Positions 53,226 to 62,181 of a DNA stretch of 64,000 nucleotides are shown piece after piece. Made by a program: the position numbers and the translations under genes. Within the stretch, counting starts at the first letter, position 1; each line of letters starts with the position of its first letter. The DNA comes from Yoonia ponticola (GTDB lineage: Bacteria > Pseudomonadota > Alphaproteobacteria > Rhodobacterales > Rhodobacteraceae), in contig NZ_JACIJM010000003.1 in the NCBI RefSeq assembly GCF_014199395.1, positions 62,001 to 126,000 on the forward strand, read 5' to 3'. The notes under the pieces are model-generated. The model ran no database searches, had not been told where the DNA came from, and saw nothing but the letters and a program-made list of their open reading frames with translations.

Positions 53226-54049
53226 CCTATTCACCGAAGCCTCCCAAACCGCCCCTGTTTTCGGTGCGCAATCTGCGTCTGTCGTTTCCCGATCACGCGC
53301 ATAAACCGCTATTCGGTGCGGCACCGCGTATCGAAGTGTTGAAGGGTCTTGATCTCGACATTCCCGAAGGGCGCATCACCGGTATTGTTGGCGAAAGCGG
53401 CTCGGGTAAATCCACCTTTGGCCGCGTATTGGTGCGGCTGCTTGAACCTGACGCTGGTGAAGTGCTTTTTGACGGTCAAGACATCAGCACCATGGACGAA
53501 AATGCGCTGCGCCCTTTGCGTCGCAATCTGCAAATGATCTTTCAAGACCCGATGTCGTCGCTCAACCCACGTCACAAAGTCTGGCGCATCATCGCCCAGC
53601 CGATGAAACGCTACAAATGCGGCGGCACCCGTAAAGATGCGGAGAACGCATTGGAAAAGGTTGGCTTGCCTGCTGATTTTGCCGACCGTTATCCGCACGA
53701 ATTGTCAGGTGGCCAGCGCCAGCGCGTCGGCATCGCCCGCGCGATTGCGCTGCAACCACGATTTATTCTGGCGGATGAAATCGTGTCTGGCCTTGATGTG
53801 TCCAGCCAAGCGCAGGTGCTGTCACTGCTGCAAAACCTCGCGCGGGAAATGGGTCTGACGATTGCCTTTATCAGCCACGATCTGTCGGTGATCCGGCATT
53901 TGTGCGACGAAGTTATCGTCCTCAATCACGGTGAAATCGTCGATTGCGGCCCCGTCGAAGAGGTGTTCAGCAACCCTCAATCCGACATTACGAAATCATT
54001 GCTCTCGGCCATTCCGCGCCCTGAGATTGATGAAAGCTGGTTTGACTAG
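53222..54049 (+). CDS. Dipeptide-type ABC transporter ATPase (DppF-like)
   Basis: A 275-aa ATPase (Walker A GESGSGKS, LSGGQRQR, Walker B ILADEIVSGLD). The usual DEP is replaced by DEI, but the catalytic Glu is kept. Last gene of the importer, which ends at a strong terminator. Confidence 0.92.
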   Translation: MTYSPKPPKPPLFSVRNLRLSFPDHAHKPLFGAAPRIEVLKGLDLDIPEGRITGIVGESGSGKSTFGRVLVRLLEPDAGEVLFDGQDISTMDENALRPLRRNLQMIFQDPMSSLNPRHKVWRIIAQPMKRYKCGGTRKDAENALEKVGLPADFADRYPHELSGGQRQRVGIARAIALQPRFILADEIVSGLDVSSQAQVLSLLQNLAREMGLTIAFISHDLSVIRHLCDEVIVLNHGEIVDCGPVEEVFSNPQSDITKSLLSAIPRPEIDESWFD

Positions 54050-54081
54050 CTTTACGACACGACCACTCACCACTCACGAAA

Positions 54082-54120
54082 AAAGCGAGCCTTGCAGTTA
54101 GCAAGGCTCGCTTTACTTTT
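54082..54120. terminator. Strong bidirectional terminator
   Basis: The arms AAAGCGAGCCTTGC / GCAAGGCTCGCTTT form a perfect 14-bp stem with loop AGTTA. T-rich on both strands. It separates the convergent ATPase and kynureninase-like genes. Confidence 0.92.
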
Positions 54121-54135
54121 TGCGATCCGCGAGGA

Positions 54136-55272
54136 TTAACGCAGTATGTCTGCCAGCGCCGCCAAGGTGCGTTTCACACCATCAACGGTCGTAATCGGAC
54201 CCGGTGACATGCGCAGCGTTTGGCCACGGCAATCCATGTAAATCTGCTGCTCGCGCAATTTCTGCACAACCTCTGCAGCCACGATATGGTCCGGCAGCGA
54301 CAGCATCAGGCTACCACCACGGCGATCAACCTCGCGTGGTGTGGCAAGCGTCAGACCAAGGGCTTCGAGCCCTTCAAGCAACATCGCACAAAGGTTTTGG
54401 TTATGCGCAATAAAGGCGTTCGTGTCCTGCTTCATCCGCCATTCAAGAGCCGGAAGGCTGGCAATTGCGGACAGCGTGGACGGTGTGCCGTTGTCAAAGC
54501 GCCGCGCATCAGGTGCAAACGCAAACTTGTCCAGATCCCACGAGAACGGGTTGTCTTGTGAAAACCACCCGCGCAGGTCCGGCTCGCAAATCGGCATCAG
54601 TTTTTCGGCCACGTAAAGGATACCCGCGCCCGGTGTGCCGCAGAGCCATTTCAGGCTTGTCGAGATCACAAAATCGACCTCTGGCGCGCTGACGTCATAC
54701 GGCAAAAGCCCCGCGCCTTGCGTGATATCAACACCGATCAAGCTGCCCATTTTGCGGCCATGTTCCACAAGACGTGGCAGGTCGCTGCGGTGCGAGGTGG
54801 TCGAGCTGATCCATGTCAAAAGCGCCAGTGCAACATCTTCGTCCCATTCCGCGATCATGTCGTCTTCTTCGATCCAATGCGCACCTTGGCGCAACGGCAC
54901 GGTTTGCAAGGTAAAGCCGTAGCGGTCCGCCAAACCTGTCAGCAGGAAATGGATCGATGGGAAACCATCCTCGGCGACAAGGACTTTTTTACCGACAAGC
55001 ATCTCGCGTGGCAGCGATCCAATCAGTGTCATCATCGCGGATGTGACGTTCTCGGCGGTGGTAAGCGTGCCTTTGGGTGCGCAAATCAACTCGGCCCAAA
55101 GGTCGATGAATTTTTGTCGTTTCGTTAAGATATCGTTCCACTGCCCGTCGTTATTCGCAGACCAGCTTGTTGCGAAGGACGTGAGCTCTTTCGCCAAATC
55201 CGCTTCTTTATCAGGATAATGGCCGATGGAATGGTATAGTAGATAGGCGTCGCCACCGTTAAGTGCGGACAT
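54136..55272 (-). CDS. Kynureninase-like PLP enzyme (class V aminotransferase fold)
   Basis: A 378-aa class V PLP protein. The PLP lysine lies in VISTSLKWLCGTPGAG (K208), and GVDITQGAGLLPYDV and RGWFSQDNPFSWD resemble kynureninase segments. Kynureninase yields anthranilate and alanine from kynurenine; the protein is shorter than most (about 415 aa). Neither tryptophan 2,3-dioxygenase nor formamidase is adjacent, so a related desulfurase or epimerase role remains possible. It heads the minus-strand end of an amino-acid ABC unit. Confidence 0.7.
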   Translation of the reverse strand: MSALNGGDAYLLYHSIGHYPDKEADLAKELTSFATSWSANNDGQWNDILTKRQKFIDLWAELICAPKGTLTTAENVTSAMMTLIGSLPREMLVGKKVLVAEDGFPSIHFLLTGLADRYGFTLQTVPLRQGAHWIEEDDMIAEWDEDVALALLTWISSTTSHRSDLPRLVEHGRKMGSLIGVDITQGAGLLPYDVSAPEVDFVISTSLKWLCGTPGAGILYVAEKLMPICEPDLRGWFSQDNPFSWDLDKFAFAPDARRFDNGTPSTLSAIASLPALEWRMKQDTNAFIAHNQNLCAMLLEGLEALGLTLATPREVDRRGGSLMLSLPDHIVAAEVVQKLREQQIYMDCRGQTLRMSPGPITTVDGVKRTLAALADILR

Positions 55273-55314
55273 ATTCTTTCTCCGTAAAACTAGATGTAGA
55301 GGGGGCGCTGGACC

Positions 55315-55995
55315 TTAGCGGTAGCCGCGCCTGTAATGCTGTTCGAGCCAACTGGTGAACCGCACCATCGGCCAAAGGATCGCGATATAGATCAACGCGG
55401 CCAGCAGCAGCGGTGTCGGGTTCGCGAACAACGCTTGCGCGTCGGTTGCTTGCTTTAACAAATCACCCATGGTCACTACGGACGCGAGCGACGTGTCCTT
55501 CATGATCGCCACGCAATAAGACGCGAGCGGCGGGATCATCATCCGCAAGGCTTGCGGCAAAATCACTTTGCGCATCATCGTAAAGAACGACAGCCCAAGA
55601 GCTTCAGAGGCTTCGAATTGGCCTTTTGGCACGGCTTCGATCCCTGCCCGCACAACTTCGGCGGTATAAGCCGCGAGCACCAGCGAGAGTGCAATTGTTG
55701 CGGCGAGGAATGGTGGGAACACGATCCCAGCAAACGGCAGCGCGTAATAAACGAGGATCAGCACGACCAATACCGGAATGGCCCGCATGATATCAACGAA
55801 AAGGATCGCGAGCAGCTGAAAAGGTCTTGGCGCATAAAGCCGAACAAGACACACCAGCACCCCTAGAATACCGCCACACACAGAGGCCGCACCGCCCAGA
55901 AGCAAGGTGTTTACAAGACCGCGCATCAAGATCGGAAAAGCCCGCTTCATGACATCGAGGTTGAAGAAAATTTCAAAGATTTCCATTGACTGCAC
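55315..55995 (-). CDS. Polar amino-acid ABC transporter permease
   Basis: A 226-aa permease with five spans and the EAA loop EAVPKGQFEASEALGLSFFT. Starts at GTG 55995, which has GGAAAGG upstream; ATG 55986 is possible. It is the only permease of the unit, so a homodimer is likely. Confidence 0.88.
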   Translation of the reverse strand: MQSMEIFEIFFNLDVMKRAFPILMRGLVNTLLLGGAASVCGGILGVLVCLVRLYAPRPFQLLAILFVDIMRAIPVLVVLILVYYALPFAGIVFPPFLAATIALSLVLAAYTAEVVRAGIEAVPKGQFEASEALGLSFFTMMRKVILPQALRMMIPPLASYCVAIMKDTSLASVVTMGDLLKQATDAQALFANPTPLLLAALIYIAILWPMVRFTSWLEQHYRRGYR

Positions 55996-56085
55996 GAATG
56001 CCTTTCCTGCTATCTTCGGTGGTTTTGAGGTGGTGTGGGGCCGATTGACACGTGACTAAACGCATCGCCCCCACACCGTTTTGGA

Positions 56086-56895
56086 TCAGTTAGCCGATGT
56101 CGGGATCGGAAGTGGTGTCACGGTCAGGCTGTCAGCCGCAGGTGCAACGCCGAACCATTTTTCGTAGATCGTAGCCATCGTGCCGTCCGTTTTCATCTCG
56201 GTCAGCGCATCGTTGAACGCTTCGAGTTTTTCGGAATCTTTCGGCATCATGATCGCAAAACGGTCGCCGGTTGCGACTTCGAGAGCGACTTCAAGGTTGC
56301 TCAGCTGTGGCTGTGTGAAGGCGTAGCGCAGGCTGACGATGTCGTTTACAGCGACGTCAATGCGGCCATTGCGCAGGTCTGTCAGCATGTTGGCGGTGCT
56401 GTCATAGCTGCCGTAGGACGCGTAACCGATTTCGTCTTCGCGCTCTTTCAGCCAACCTTCTGGGAAGGATGTCGCGATTGAGCCAACTTTGAGGCCGGCC
56501 AGATCGACAAGGCTGTCGATCTCGGATCCTTCTTTGGTGCCAAAGCCTAGCGCGCCTGAGAAGTAAGGCTGTGTGAACGATTGTGCTTCAAGACGTTCAT
56601 CGGTGATGGTCAGCGACGAGACAACAGCGTCCACACGGCGCGATGCGGTTGCAACGAAAAGTGCGCGGAAATCGAGACCGCTGATTTCGAGGTCTGCATC
56701 AAGGCGGGACGCGATTTCGGTGATGATGTCGATTTCAAAACCTTCAAACTCGCCCGCTTCGTTTTTGAATTCCCAAGGCGGGTTTGCGGGGTAAGAGCCG
56801 ATTTTCAATGTCTCTTGCGCGCTCGCGCTCAAGCCAGAGAAAACAGTCATGATTGCAGCGGTAAAGCCGATGAGGTGGCGTGTTTTAAATGTCAT
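56086..56895 (-). CDS. Polar amino-acid ABC transporter substrate-binding protein
   Basis: A 269-aa family 3 binding protein. Signal peptide to about residue 25 (ASA). Motifs include LKIGSYPANPPWEFKNEAGE and GFEIDIITEIASRLD. ATG 56895 (MTFKTRHL) follows GGGAACGACCC; the frame is open further upstream but that is the promoter. Probable ligand: an amino acid, perhaps aromatic. Transcribed with the permease and PLP enzyme. Confidence 0.88.
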   Translation of the reverse strand: MTFKTRHLIGFTAAIMTVFSGLSASAQETLKIGSYPANPPWEFKNEAGEFEGFEIDIITEIASRLDADLEISGLDFRALFVATASRRVDAVVSSLTITDERLEAQSFTQPYFSGALGFGTKEGSEIDSLVDLAGLKVGSIATSFPEGWLKEREDEIGYASYGSYDSTANMLTDLRNGRIDVAVNDIVSLRYAFTQPQLSNLEVALEVATGDRFAIMMPKDSEKLEAFNDALTEMKTDGTMATIYEKWFGVAPAADSLTVTPLPIPTSAN

Positions 56896-56954
56896 GGGTC
56901 GTTCCCTGTTGATGGGTTGGCGGCGCGATTTGAGGTTTTGCGCTCTCCATGATG

Positions 56955-56974
56955 ATACGCACGTTGCGTATACG
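56955..56974. promoter_or_regulatory. Candidate GntR operator 1
   Basis: ATACGC-ACGTT-GCGTAT perfect 6-bp inverted repeat at 56955-56971, followed by GTATACG (56968-56974). A second GTATACG is at 57052-57058. It lies between the SBP gene and the divergent GntR gene. Confidence 0.5.
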
Positions 56975-57051
56975 ATTTCAAACATTTTATTTAAGGTTAA
57001 AGCTTTTTACTGGATATTTTTGCAGAAACGATTAATCTAACAGCATAAACA

Positions 57052-57065
57052 GTATACGAATTTAA
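57052..57065. promoter_or_regulatory. Candidate GntR operator 2
   Basis: GTATACGAATTTAA, repeating GTATACGATTT of site 1; 16 bases before the gntR start, fitting autoregulation. Confidence 0.45.
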
Positions 57066-57073
57066 GGTCATTC

Positions 57074-57739
57074 ATGTCCAATCAGCCGAAACGCCACATC
57101 AAAGACGTCATATATGATGAATACTTGGGCCGCATTCAGCGCGGAGAGTTGACGCATGAAGACCGACTCGTCGACACAACTGTCGCTTCCGAATTCAACG
57201 TCTCTAGGATGCCCGTGCGCGACGCTTTTATGCGGCTCGCCCATGAAGGGTATCTTGCCAGTTCTACGCGCGGCTTCACCCTGCCCGAACTGACGCACCG
57301 CCAGATCCTAGAGATTTTCGAATTGCGCAGATTGCTGGAACCTCGCGCGGCGGCGCTTGCGGCTTATGCATTGACGGATGAAAACCTTGCAAGCTTGGAA
57401 CACGCCGTTGATCTGTCGGAAAGCACCATCGCGTCCGGTGACATTGCACTATTGTTTAATGCCTCGGAAATGATCCGCCGCACGTGGCTGTCTGCCGTTC
57501 CCAACATCGAACTTCGCGACACCATCTTGCGATATATGGCGCAAATTCAAGCAGTTCGCATGGCGACCCTGCATGACACCGCCTCGCAACGCACGCTTGT
57601 CAGCCTTCACCGTCAAATGCTGACCGTGTTCAGCAGCCGCAAAGGCGTTGACGTCGAATTGCTAATCCTGCGCTTCGTGCTTGCTGGCGAAGAAAGCTAC
57701 CTACGCGCCCACAGCACACGCGCCGAAACCGCCCCTTAA
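57074..57739 (+). CDS. GntR family transcriptional regulator (FCD type)
   Basis: A 221-aa FadR/FCD regulator. N-terminal winged helix ([26 protein letters not shown]), C-terminal ligand-binding FCD domain ([17 protein letters not shown]). It probably controls the surrounding amino-acid transporter genes. ATG 57074 follows AAGG. Confidence 0.88.
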   Translation: MSNQPKRHIKDVIYDEYLGRIQRGELTHEDRLVDTTVASEFNVSRMPVRDAFMRLAHEGYLASSTRGFTLPELTHRQILEIFELRRLLEPRAAALAAYALTDENLASLEHAVDLSESTIASGDIALLFNASEMIRRTWLSAVPNIELRDTILRYMAQIQAVRMATLHDTASQRTLVSLHRQMLTVFSSRKGVDVELLILRFVLAGEESYLRAHSTRAETAP

Positions 57740-57761
57740 CCTCTCCTTAAAGGCCCCGCCC

Positions 57762-58529
57762 ATGACCAAACAAACGACAAATATCATCAGCGACGACGCG
57801 GCGATCCGCATCACGAACCTTAACAAATGGTACGGCGACTTTCACGTCCTGAAAGACGTCAACCTGACCGTTAAACAAGGTGAACGGATCGTGATCGCAG
57901 GCCCATCAGGGTCAGGCAAATCAACGCTGATCCGCTGCATTAACCGTCTTGAGGTTCACCAAAAGGGCGAGATTTTCGTGGACGGGATCGAGCTTACGTC
58001 GGATGTGAAGAATATCAGCAAAATCAGGTCAGAAGTTGGCATGTGCTTTCAAAGCTTCAACCTTTTTCCGCATCTGACCATTCTTGAGAACTGCACGCTC
58101 GCGCCAATGTCAGTTCGCGGCCTATCACAAACTGAAGCCGAAGAGATCGCCATGCACTTCCTTGAAAAGGTGCGGATCAGCGATCAGGCGATGAAACATC
58201 CCGGACAGCTATCGGGCGGCCAACAACAGCGCGTCGCGATTGCGCGGGCTTTGTGTATGAAACCCCGCGCGATGCTGTTTGATGAACCGACATCCGCGCT
58301 TGATCCAGAAACGATCAAGGAAGTCCTCGACACGATGATCACGCTCGCCGAAGACGGCATGACGATGGTTTGCGTCACACACGAAATGGGCTTTGCCCGC
58401 CAAGTGGCTGACCGCGTGATCTTTATGGACAAGGGCACGATTGTTGAAGAAAACACGCCAGACGAGTTCTTTGACAACCCGCAACACGAGCGGACACAAC
58501 TATTCCTGAGCCAGATTTTCGGACACTAG
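57762..58529 (+). CDS. Polar amino-acid ABC transporter ATPase
   Basis: A 255-aa GlnQ/HisP-type ATPase (Walker [18 protein letters not shown], Walker [13 protein letters not shown]-loop [10 protein letters not shown]). It is the missing ATPase for the permease at 55315 and SBP at 56086, although on the other strand beyond gntR. ATG 57762, 22 bases after gntR. Confidence 0.92.
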   Translation: MTKQTTNIISDDAAIRITNLNKWYGDFHVLKDVNLTVKQGERIVIAGPSGSGKSTLIRCINRLEVHQKGEIFVDGIELTSDVKNISKIRSEVGMCFQSFNLFPHLTILENCTLAPMSVRGLSQTEAEEIAMHFLEKVRISDQAMKHPGQLSGGQQQRVAIARALCMKPRAMLFDEPTSALDPETIKEVLDTMITLAEDGMTMVCVTHEMGFARQVADRVIFMDKGTIVEENTPDEFFDNPQHERTQLFLSQIFGH

Positions 58530-58539
58530 GATTTAAAGC

Positions 58540-58571
58540 AAATGCGGCGGGCATTCTAGCTAGCCGCATTT
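58540..58571. terminator. Hairpin after the ABC ATPase gene
   Basis: The arms AAATGCGGC / GCCGCATTT, loop of 14 bases. Weak T-run; may be a processing site. In the 229-base gap before the TRAP genes. Confidence 0.5.
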
Positions 58572-58758
58572 AGCCCCCACCTCGCATACCGCCCCCTATC
58601 GTAAAGTTCGGAATGTCAGGCCAGCCACCGCATCGCGGCCACACATTATATTCTCCGCCAAAACGCCTGCGCCATCTGCTAAGTGTTTCCGATATGAATA
58701 TTGTTAATCTCAAAAATATGTGAAAATAAAAACCGATTGAGGTCTGGGGGAGGTATCG

Positions 58759-59361
58759 ATGCAGGCTATAGCGACGATAGTGCTTATTATCAGCACTTTG
58801 AATACGGTGATCGGGCGCGTTATGTCCTGGATTGCCCTTGGCATCGTGATTGCCTGCTTTACCGTTGTGGTGCAGCGCTATCTTTTCGGTGTCAGTTATT
58901 TGTGGCTGCGCGATCTGTATATCTGGTTGAACGGCGCGATGTTTACCGGTGTTGCAGGCTACGCACTCGCACGCGGCGATCATGTCCGCGTTGATATTTT
59001 CTACCGCCCCGCGAGCATTCGCCGCAAAGCGATGATTGATCTGTTCGGCGTGGTGGTGTTCCTCGTCCCGTTTATGGTGATCGTCGCGCTTTACTCTTGG
59101 CCATTCGTCACGCGGTCGTGGTCCTACTGGGAAGGATCATCAAACGTCGGCGGCATGCCGGGCCTCTATGTCTTGAAATCCTTTATCATCGTGTTTGCCG
59201 TGCTGGTCCTGTTGCAAGGGGTCGCAATGGCCCTGCGCGCCGTATTGGTATTGGCCGATCGCGAACATCTGCTGCCCGAACACCTGCGCTATCCGGCGAA
59301 TGTTGATGTCGCTGTACACACCGCTTCCCCTAACAAAACCGATCACGAAGGAACGCTGTGA
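58759..59361 (+). CDS. TRAP transporter small permease (DctQ type)
   Basis: A 200-aa protein with four membrane spans (WIALGIVIACFTVVVQRYLF; LWLRDLYIWLNGAMF). GGGGGAGG lies 5 bases before ATG 58759. Its stop overlaps the large permease start by one base (TGATG). Helper of DctM in sodium-driven uptake of acids. Confidence 0.9.
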   Translation: MQAIATIVLIISTLNTVIGRVMSWIALGIVIACFTVVVQRYLFGVSYLWLRDLYIWLNGAMFTGVAGYALARGDHVRVDIFYRPASIRRKAMIDLFGVVVFLVPFMVIVALYSWPFVTRSWSYWEGSSNVGGMPGLYVLKSFIIVFAVLVLLQGVAMALRAVLVLADREHLLPEHLRYPANVDVAVHTASPNKTDHEGTL

Positions 59362-60743
59362 TGGATCCTGTTCTGCTTGGTGAGCTGCTCGCCAGTCTCA
59401 TGTTCTTTGGCATCATCGGATTCCTGATGCTGGGCTTTCCGGTGGCATTCTCGCTTGCCGGTGTATCGCTATTGTTTGGTCTCTTGGGTTGGTCGCTTGG
59501 TGTTTTTGATCCGTCGAACTTTGGGAGTTTGCCCAACCGTTACATCGGATTTATGTCGAACGAAGTGCTGGTGGCCGTGCCGCTGTTCATCTTTATGGGC
59601 GTGATGCTGGAAAAATCCGGCATCGCTGAACAACTGCTGCTGACGATGTCCAAACTGTTCGGCAATCTGCGCGGCGGACTTGGCCTGTCGGTGGTTCTGG
59701 TGGGCGCGATGCTTGCCGCGTCAACGGGCGTGGTTGGTGCTACGGTTGTGACGATGGGTCTGATTTCACTGCCTGCGATGCTACGCGCAGGCTATGATCC
59801 CAAACTTGCCACAGGCGTGATCTGCGCATCCGGCACATTGGGCCAGATCATTCCGCCATCGACTGTTCTGATCTTCATGGGCGACATGTTGTCCGGCATT
59901 AACGCGCAAGTGCAGATGGAAAAGGGTAACTTTGCCCCCGTTCCGGTGTCTGTCGGCGATCTGTTTGCGGGCGCATTGCTGCCCGGCGTGCTGCTTGTCA
60001 GCCTTTATGCTGGTTACGTTATCTTCAAAGCGATCACCGATCCGGCAAGCTGTCCTGCGACGCCAGTGCCACCCGAAGAACGCAGCGGCCTGCTGCGCGA
60101 AGTCATCGTAGCCTTGATCCCGCCGCTGTTGCTGATCCTTGCCGTTCTCGGGTCTATCCTCGGCGGTATCGCCACCCCGACAGAGGCCGCATCCGTGGGC
60201 GCTGTTGGTGCGATGCTTCTCGCGTTTTTGCGGTGGCGCATGTCTTTTGCGATCCTGACCCAAACGGTGGTGGCGACGGCGACGATCACGTCGATGGTGT
60301 TCATCATCTTGTTCGGCGCGAGCGTGTTCTCGATCGTGTTCCGTCTGATGGGCGGCGACAATTTGGTGCATTCCGTACTGACTGGCCTGCCCGGTGGTGC
60401 GATGACGGCGATGATCGTGGTTATGATTATCATGTTCGTGCTCGGGTTCATCCTCGACACGTTTGAGATCATCTTCATCGTGATCCCGATCACAGCACCT
60501 GTTCTGCTGGCGCTGGATATCGACCCGATCTGGCTTGGTGTGATGGTTGGTGTGAACCTGCAGACGTCGTTCCTGACGCCACCTTTCGGGTTCGCGCTGT
60601 TCTATCTGCGCGGCGTCGCCCCAGACAGCCTGCCGACAAGTGCCATCTATCGCGGCATCATTCCGTTTGTGATCTTGCAGCTGATCGCGATCTCGTTGCT
60701 GTTCGCGTTCCCGCAGATTGTTCTGTGGTTGCCACGGGGATAA
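59361..60743 (+). CDS. TRAP transporter large permease (DctM type)
   Basis: A 460-aa protein of about twelve spans (LGFPVAFSLAGVSLLFGLLG; ASTGVVGATVVTMGLISLPA; GTLGQIIPPSTVLIFMG). By family it carries organic acids on sodium. GTG 59358 directly precedes ATG 59361. Confidence 0.93.
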   Translation: MDPVLLGELLASLMFFGIIGFLMLGFPVAFSLAGVSLLFGLLGWSLGVFDPSNFGSLPNRYIGFMSNEVLVAVPLFIFMGVMLEKSGIAEQLLLTMSKLFGNLRGGLGLSVVLVGAMLAASTGVVGATVVTMGLISLPAMLRAGYDPKLATGVICASGTLGQIIPPSTVLIFMGDMLSGINAQVQMEKGNFAPVPVSVGDLFAGALLPGVLLVSLYAGYVIFKAITDPASCPATPVPPEERSGLLREVIVALIPPLLLILAVLGSILGGIATPTEAASVGAVGAMLLAFLRWRMSFAILTQTVVATATITSMVFIILFGASVFSIVFRLMGGDNLVHSVLTGLPGGAMTAMIVVMIIMFVLGFILDTFEIIFIVIPITAPVLLALDIDPIWLGVMVGVNLQTSFLTPPFGFALFYLRGVAPDSLPTSAIYRGIIPFVILQLIAISLLFAFPQIVLWLPRG

Positions 60744-60769
60744 ACGTTGCATCCTAAGCGACAAACAAA

Positions 60770-60801
60770 AAAGGGGCGGCCAATTCATTGGCCGCCCCTT
60801 T
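60770..60801. terminator. Strong bidirectional terminator between TRAP genes
   Basis: The arms AAAGGGGCGGCCAA / TTGGCCGCCCCTTT form a perfect 14-bp stem with loop TTCA. It separates dctM from the convergent receptor gene. Confidence 0.92.
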
Positions 60802-60819
60802 CGACATCCAGAGACTGGA

Positions 60820-61908
60820 TTAGATGGTAAAGTACTTGCGACGTGCTTCAACAAACGCACCATCAGTGCCTTCAGTACGTACACGCATGATGTTGAGCGC
60901 TTCGATAAAGCTCTCGGCGGTACGCTGTGTCAGTGTATCGCTCGACTCGCGCAGGCCAGTCAGAACTTCTTTCGCAGCTTCAGCACCTGCCTGAATGATT
61001 TCTTCAGGGAACTGACGCACGTTTACGCCGTGATCTTCGACCAGCGTTTTCAAAGCGCGTGGATCGTTGGCCGCAAAGTCGGACGCAACCTGATCGTATT
61101 CCGCCTGAGAAATATCGCGGATCAATGCCTGAAGGTCTTCTGGCAGCGCCTGATACTTGGCTTTGTCCACAACCAGCTCCGTTGCCAGACCCGGCTCAAC
61201 GAAAGATGGGAAGTAGTAGTTTTTAGCAACCTGATGGAAACCAAGTGCGAGGTCGTTGTATGGCCCCACAAATTCCGCAGCATCAAGCGTACCTGATTGC
61301 AGCGCTTGGAAAATCTCGCCAGCCGCCATGTTCGTTACACTTGCGCCAAGCTTCTCCCAAACTTGACCACCCAGACCAGGTGTACGGAAGCGCAAGCCCT
61401 GCACGTCATCCACACCCGTCAGCTCGTTGCGGAACCAACCGCCAGCTTGTGTGCCCGTATCACCGGACAAGAAACCCTGCACGCCGAACTGGTCATAGAT
61501 TTCGTCCCACAGCTGTTGGCCGCCCATGTGGCGCACCCAACCTGTCAATTCACGTGATGTCATGCCGAATGGCACACCCGTGAAGAACGACAGCGCTGTG
61601 GATTTGTTCTGCCAATAATATGCAGCACCGTGGCTCATTTCAGCAGAGCCGTCGATCACAGCGTCAAGCGACTGCAATGGCGGAACGAGTTCACCAGCAG
61701 AGTAGACTTGAATAGTCAGGCGACCGCCTGATGCTGCCGTGATCCGGTCGGCCAGACGTTGTGCGCCAACACCCAGACCCGGGAAATTCTTTGGCCATGT
61801 GGTCACCATGCGCCATGTAATGTTGCCCTGTGCCACGGCTGGCGCGGCAAGTGCGGCAATCCCTGTGCCTGCCAATGCTGATCGAGTAATAAATTTACGT
61901 CTGTCCAT
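60820..61908 (-). CDS. TRAP transporter substrate-binding protein, DctP_2 (TakP-like) type
   Basis: A 362-aa periplasmic receptor with a twin-arginine-like start (MDRRKFITRSALAGTG). Family motifs are NITWRMVTTWPKNFPGLG and GLRFRTPGLGGQVWEKLGAS. The group includes TakP of Rhodobacter sphaeroides, which binds 2-oxoacids. GGAGG precedes ATG 61908. It is convergent with its permeases and upstream of the uxu genes on the same strand, so uronate-like ligands are also possible. Confidence 0.85.
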   Translation of the reverse strand: MDRRKFITRSALAGTGIAALAAPAVAQGNITWRMVTTWPKNFPGLGVGAQRLADRITAASGGRLTIQVYSAGELVPPLQSLDAVIDGSAEMSHGAAYYWQNKSTALSFFTGVPFGMTSRELTGWVRHMGGQQLWDEIYDQFGVQGFLSGDTGTQAGGWFRNELTGVDDVQGLRFRTPGLGGQVWEKLGASVTNMAAGEIFQALQSGTLDAAEFVGPYNDLALGFHQVAKNYYFPSFVEPGLATELVVDKAKYQALPEDLQALIRDISQAEYDQVASDFAANDPRALKTLVEDHGVNVRQFPEEIIQAGAEAAKEVLTGLRESSDTLTQRTAESFIEALNIMRVRTEGTDGAFVEARRKYFTI

Positions 61909-62181
61909 GTGTCGCCTCCTCGCGATTTATCTGTCTGTAGGTATAATTTACCTCCCAGAATAGAGCCCACAACAAACCCGCAAAGCATTCAAAAGTCCAG
62001 ACAGTTTGGCGGTGTTTAGCGGCCTAAATGGGCGATTTTGATACAGGCCAAAACACGCACTTGCGAACTGGTTTCAGACGCGCGCAATCGACATACGTTT
62101 TGGGCGCGAGCACGCCTTTTTCGCGCCGTTCAATCGGCAGGTACGAACGTAAATCGCGAGCCTATTCTTAGCTAAACCCGT

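Noticed and set aside
59781-60884. Minus-strand 367-codon frame opposite the TRAP large permease
   Set aside because: His/Arg/Gln-rich shadow of a hydrophobic membrane protein, without start signals.
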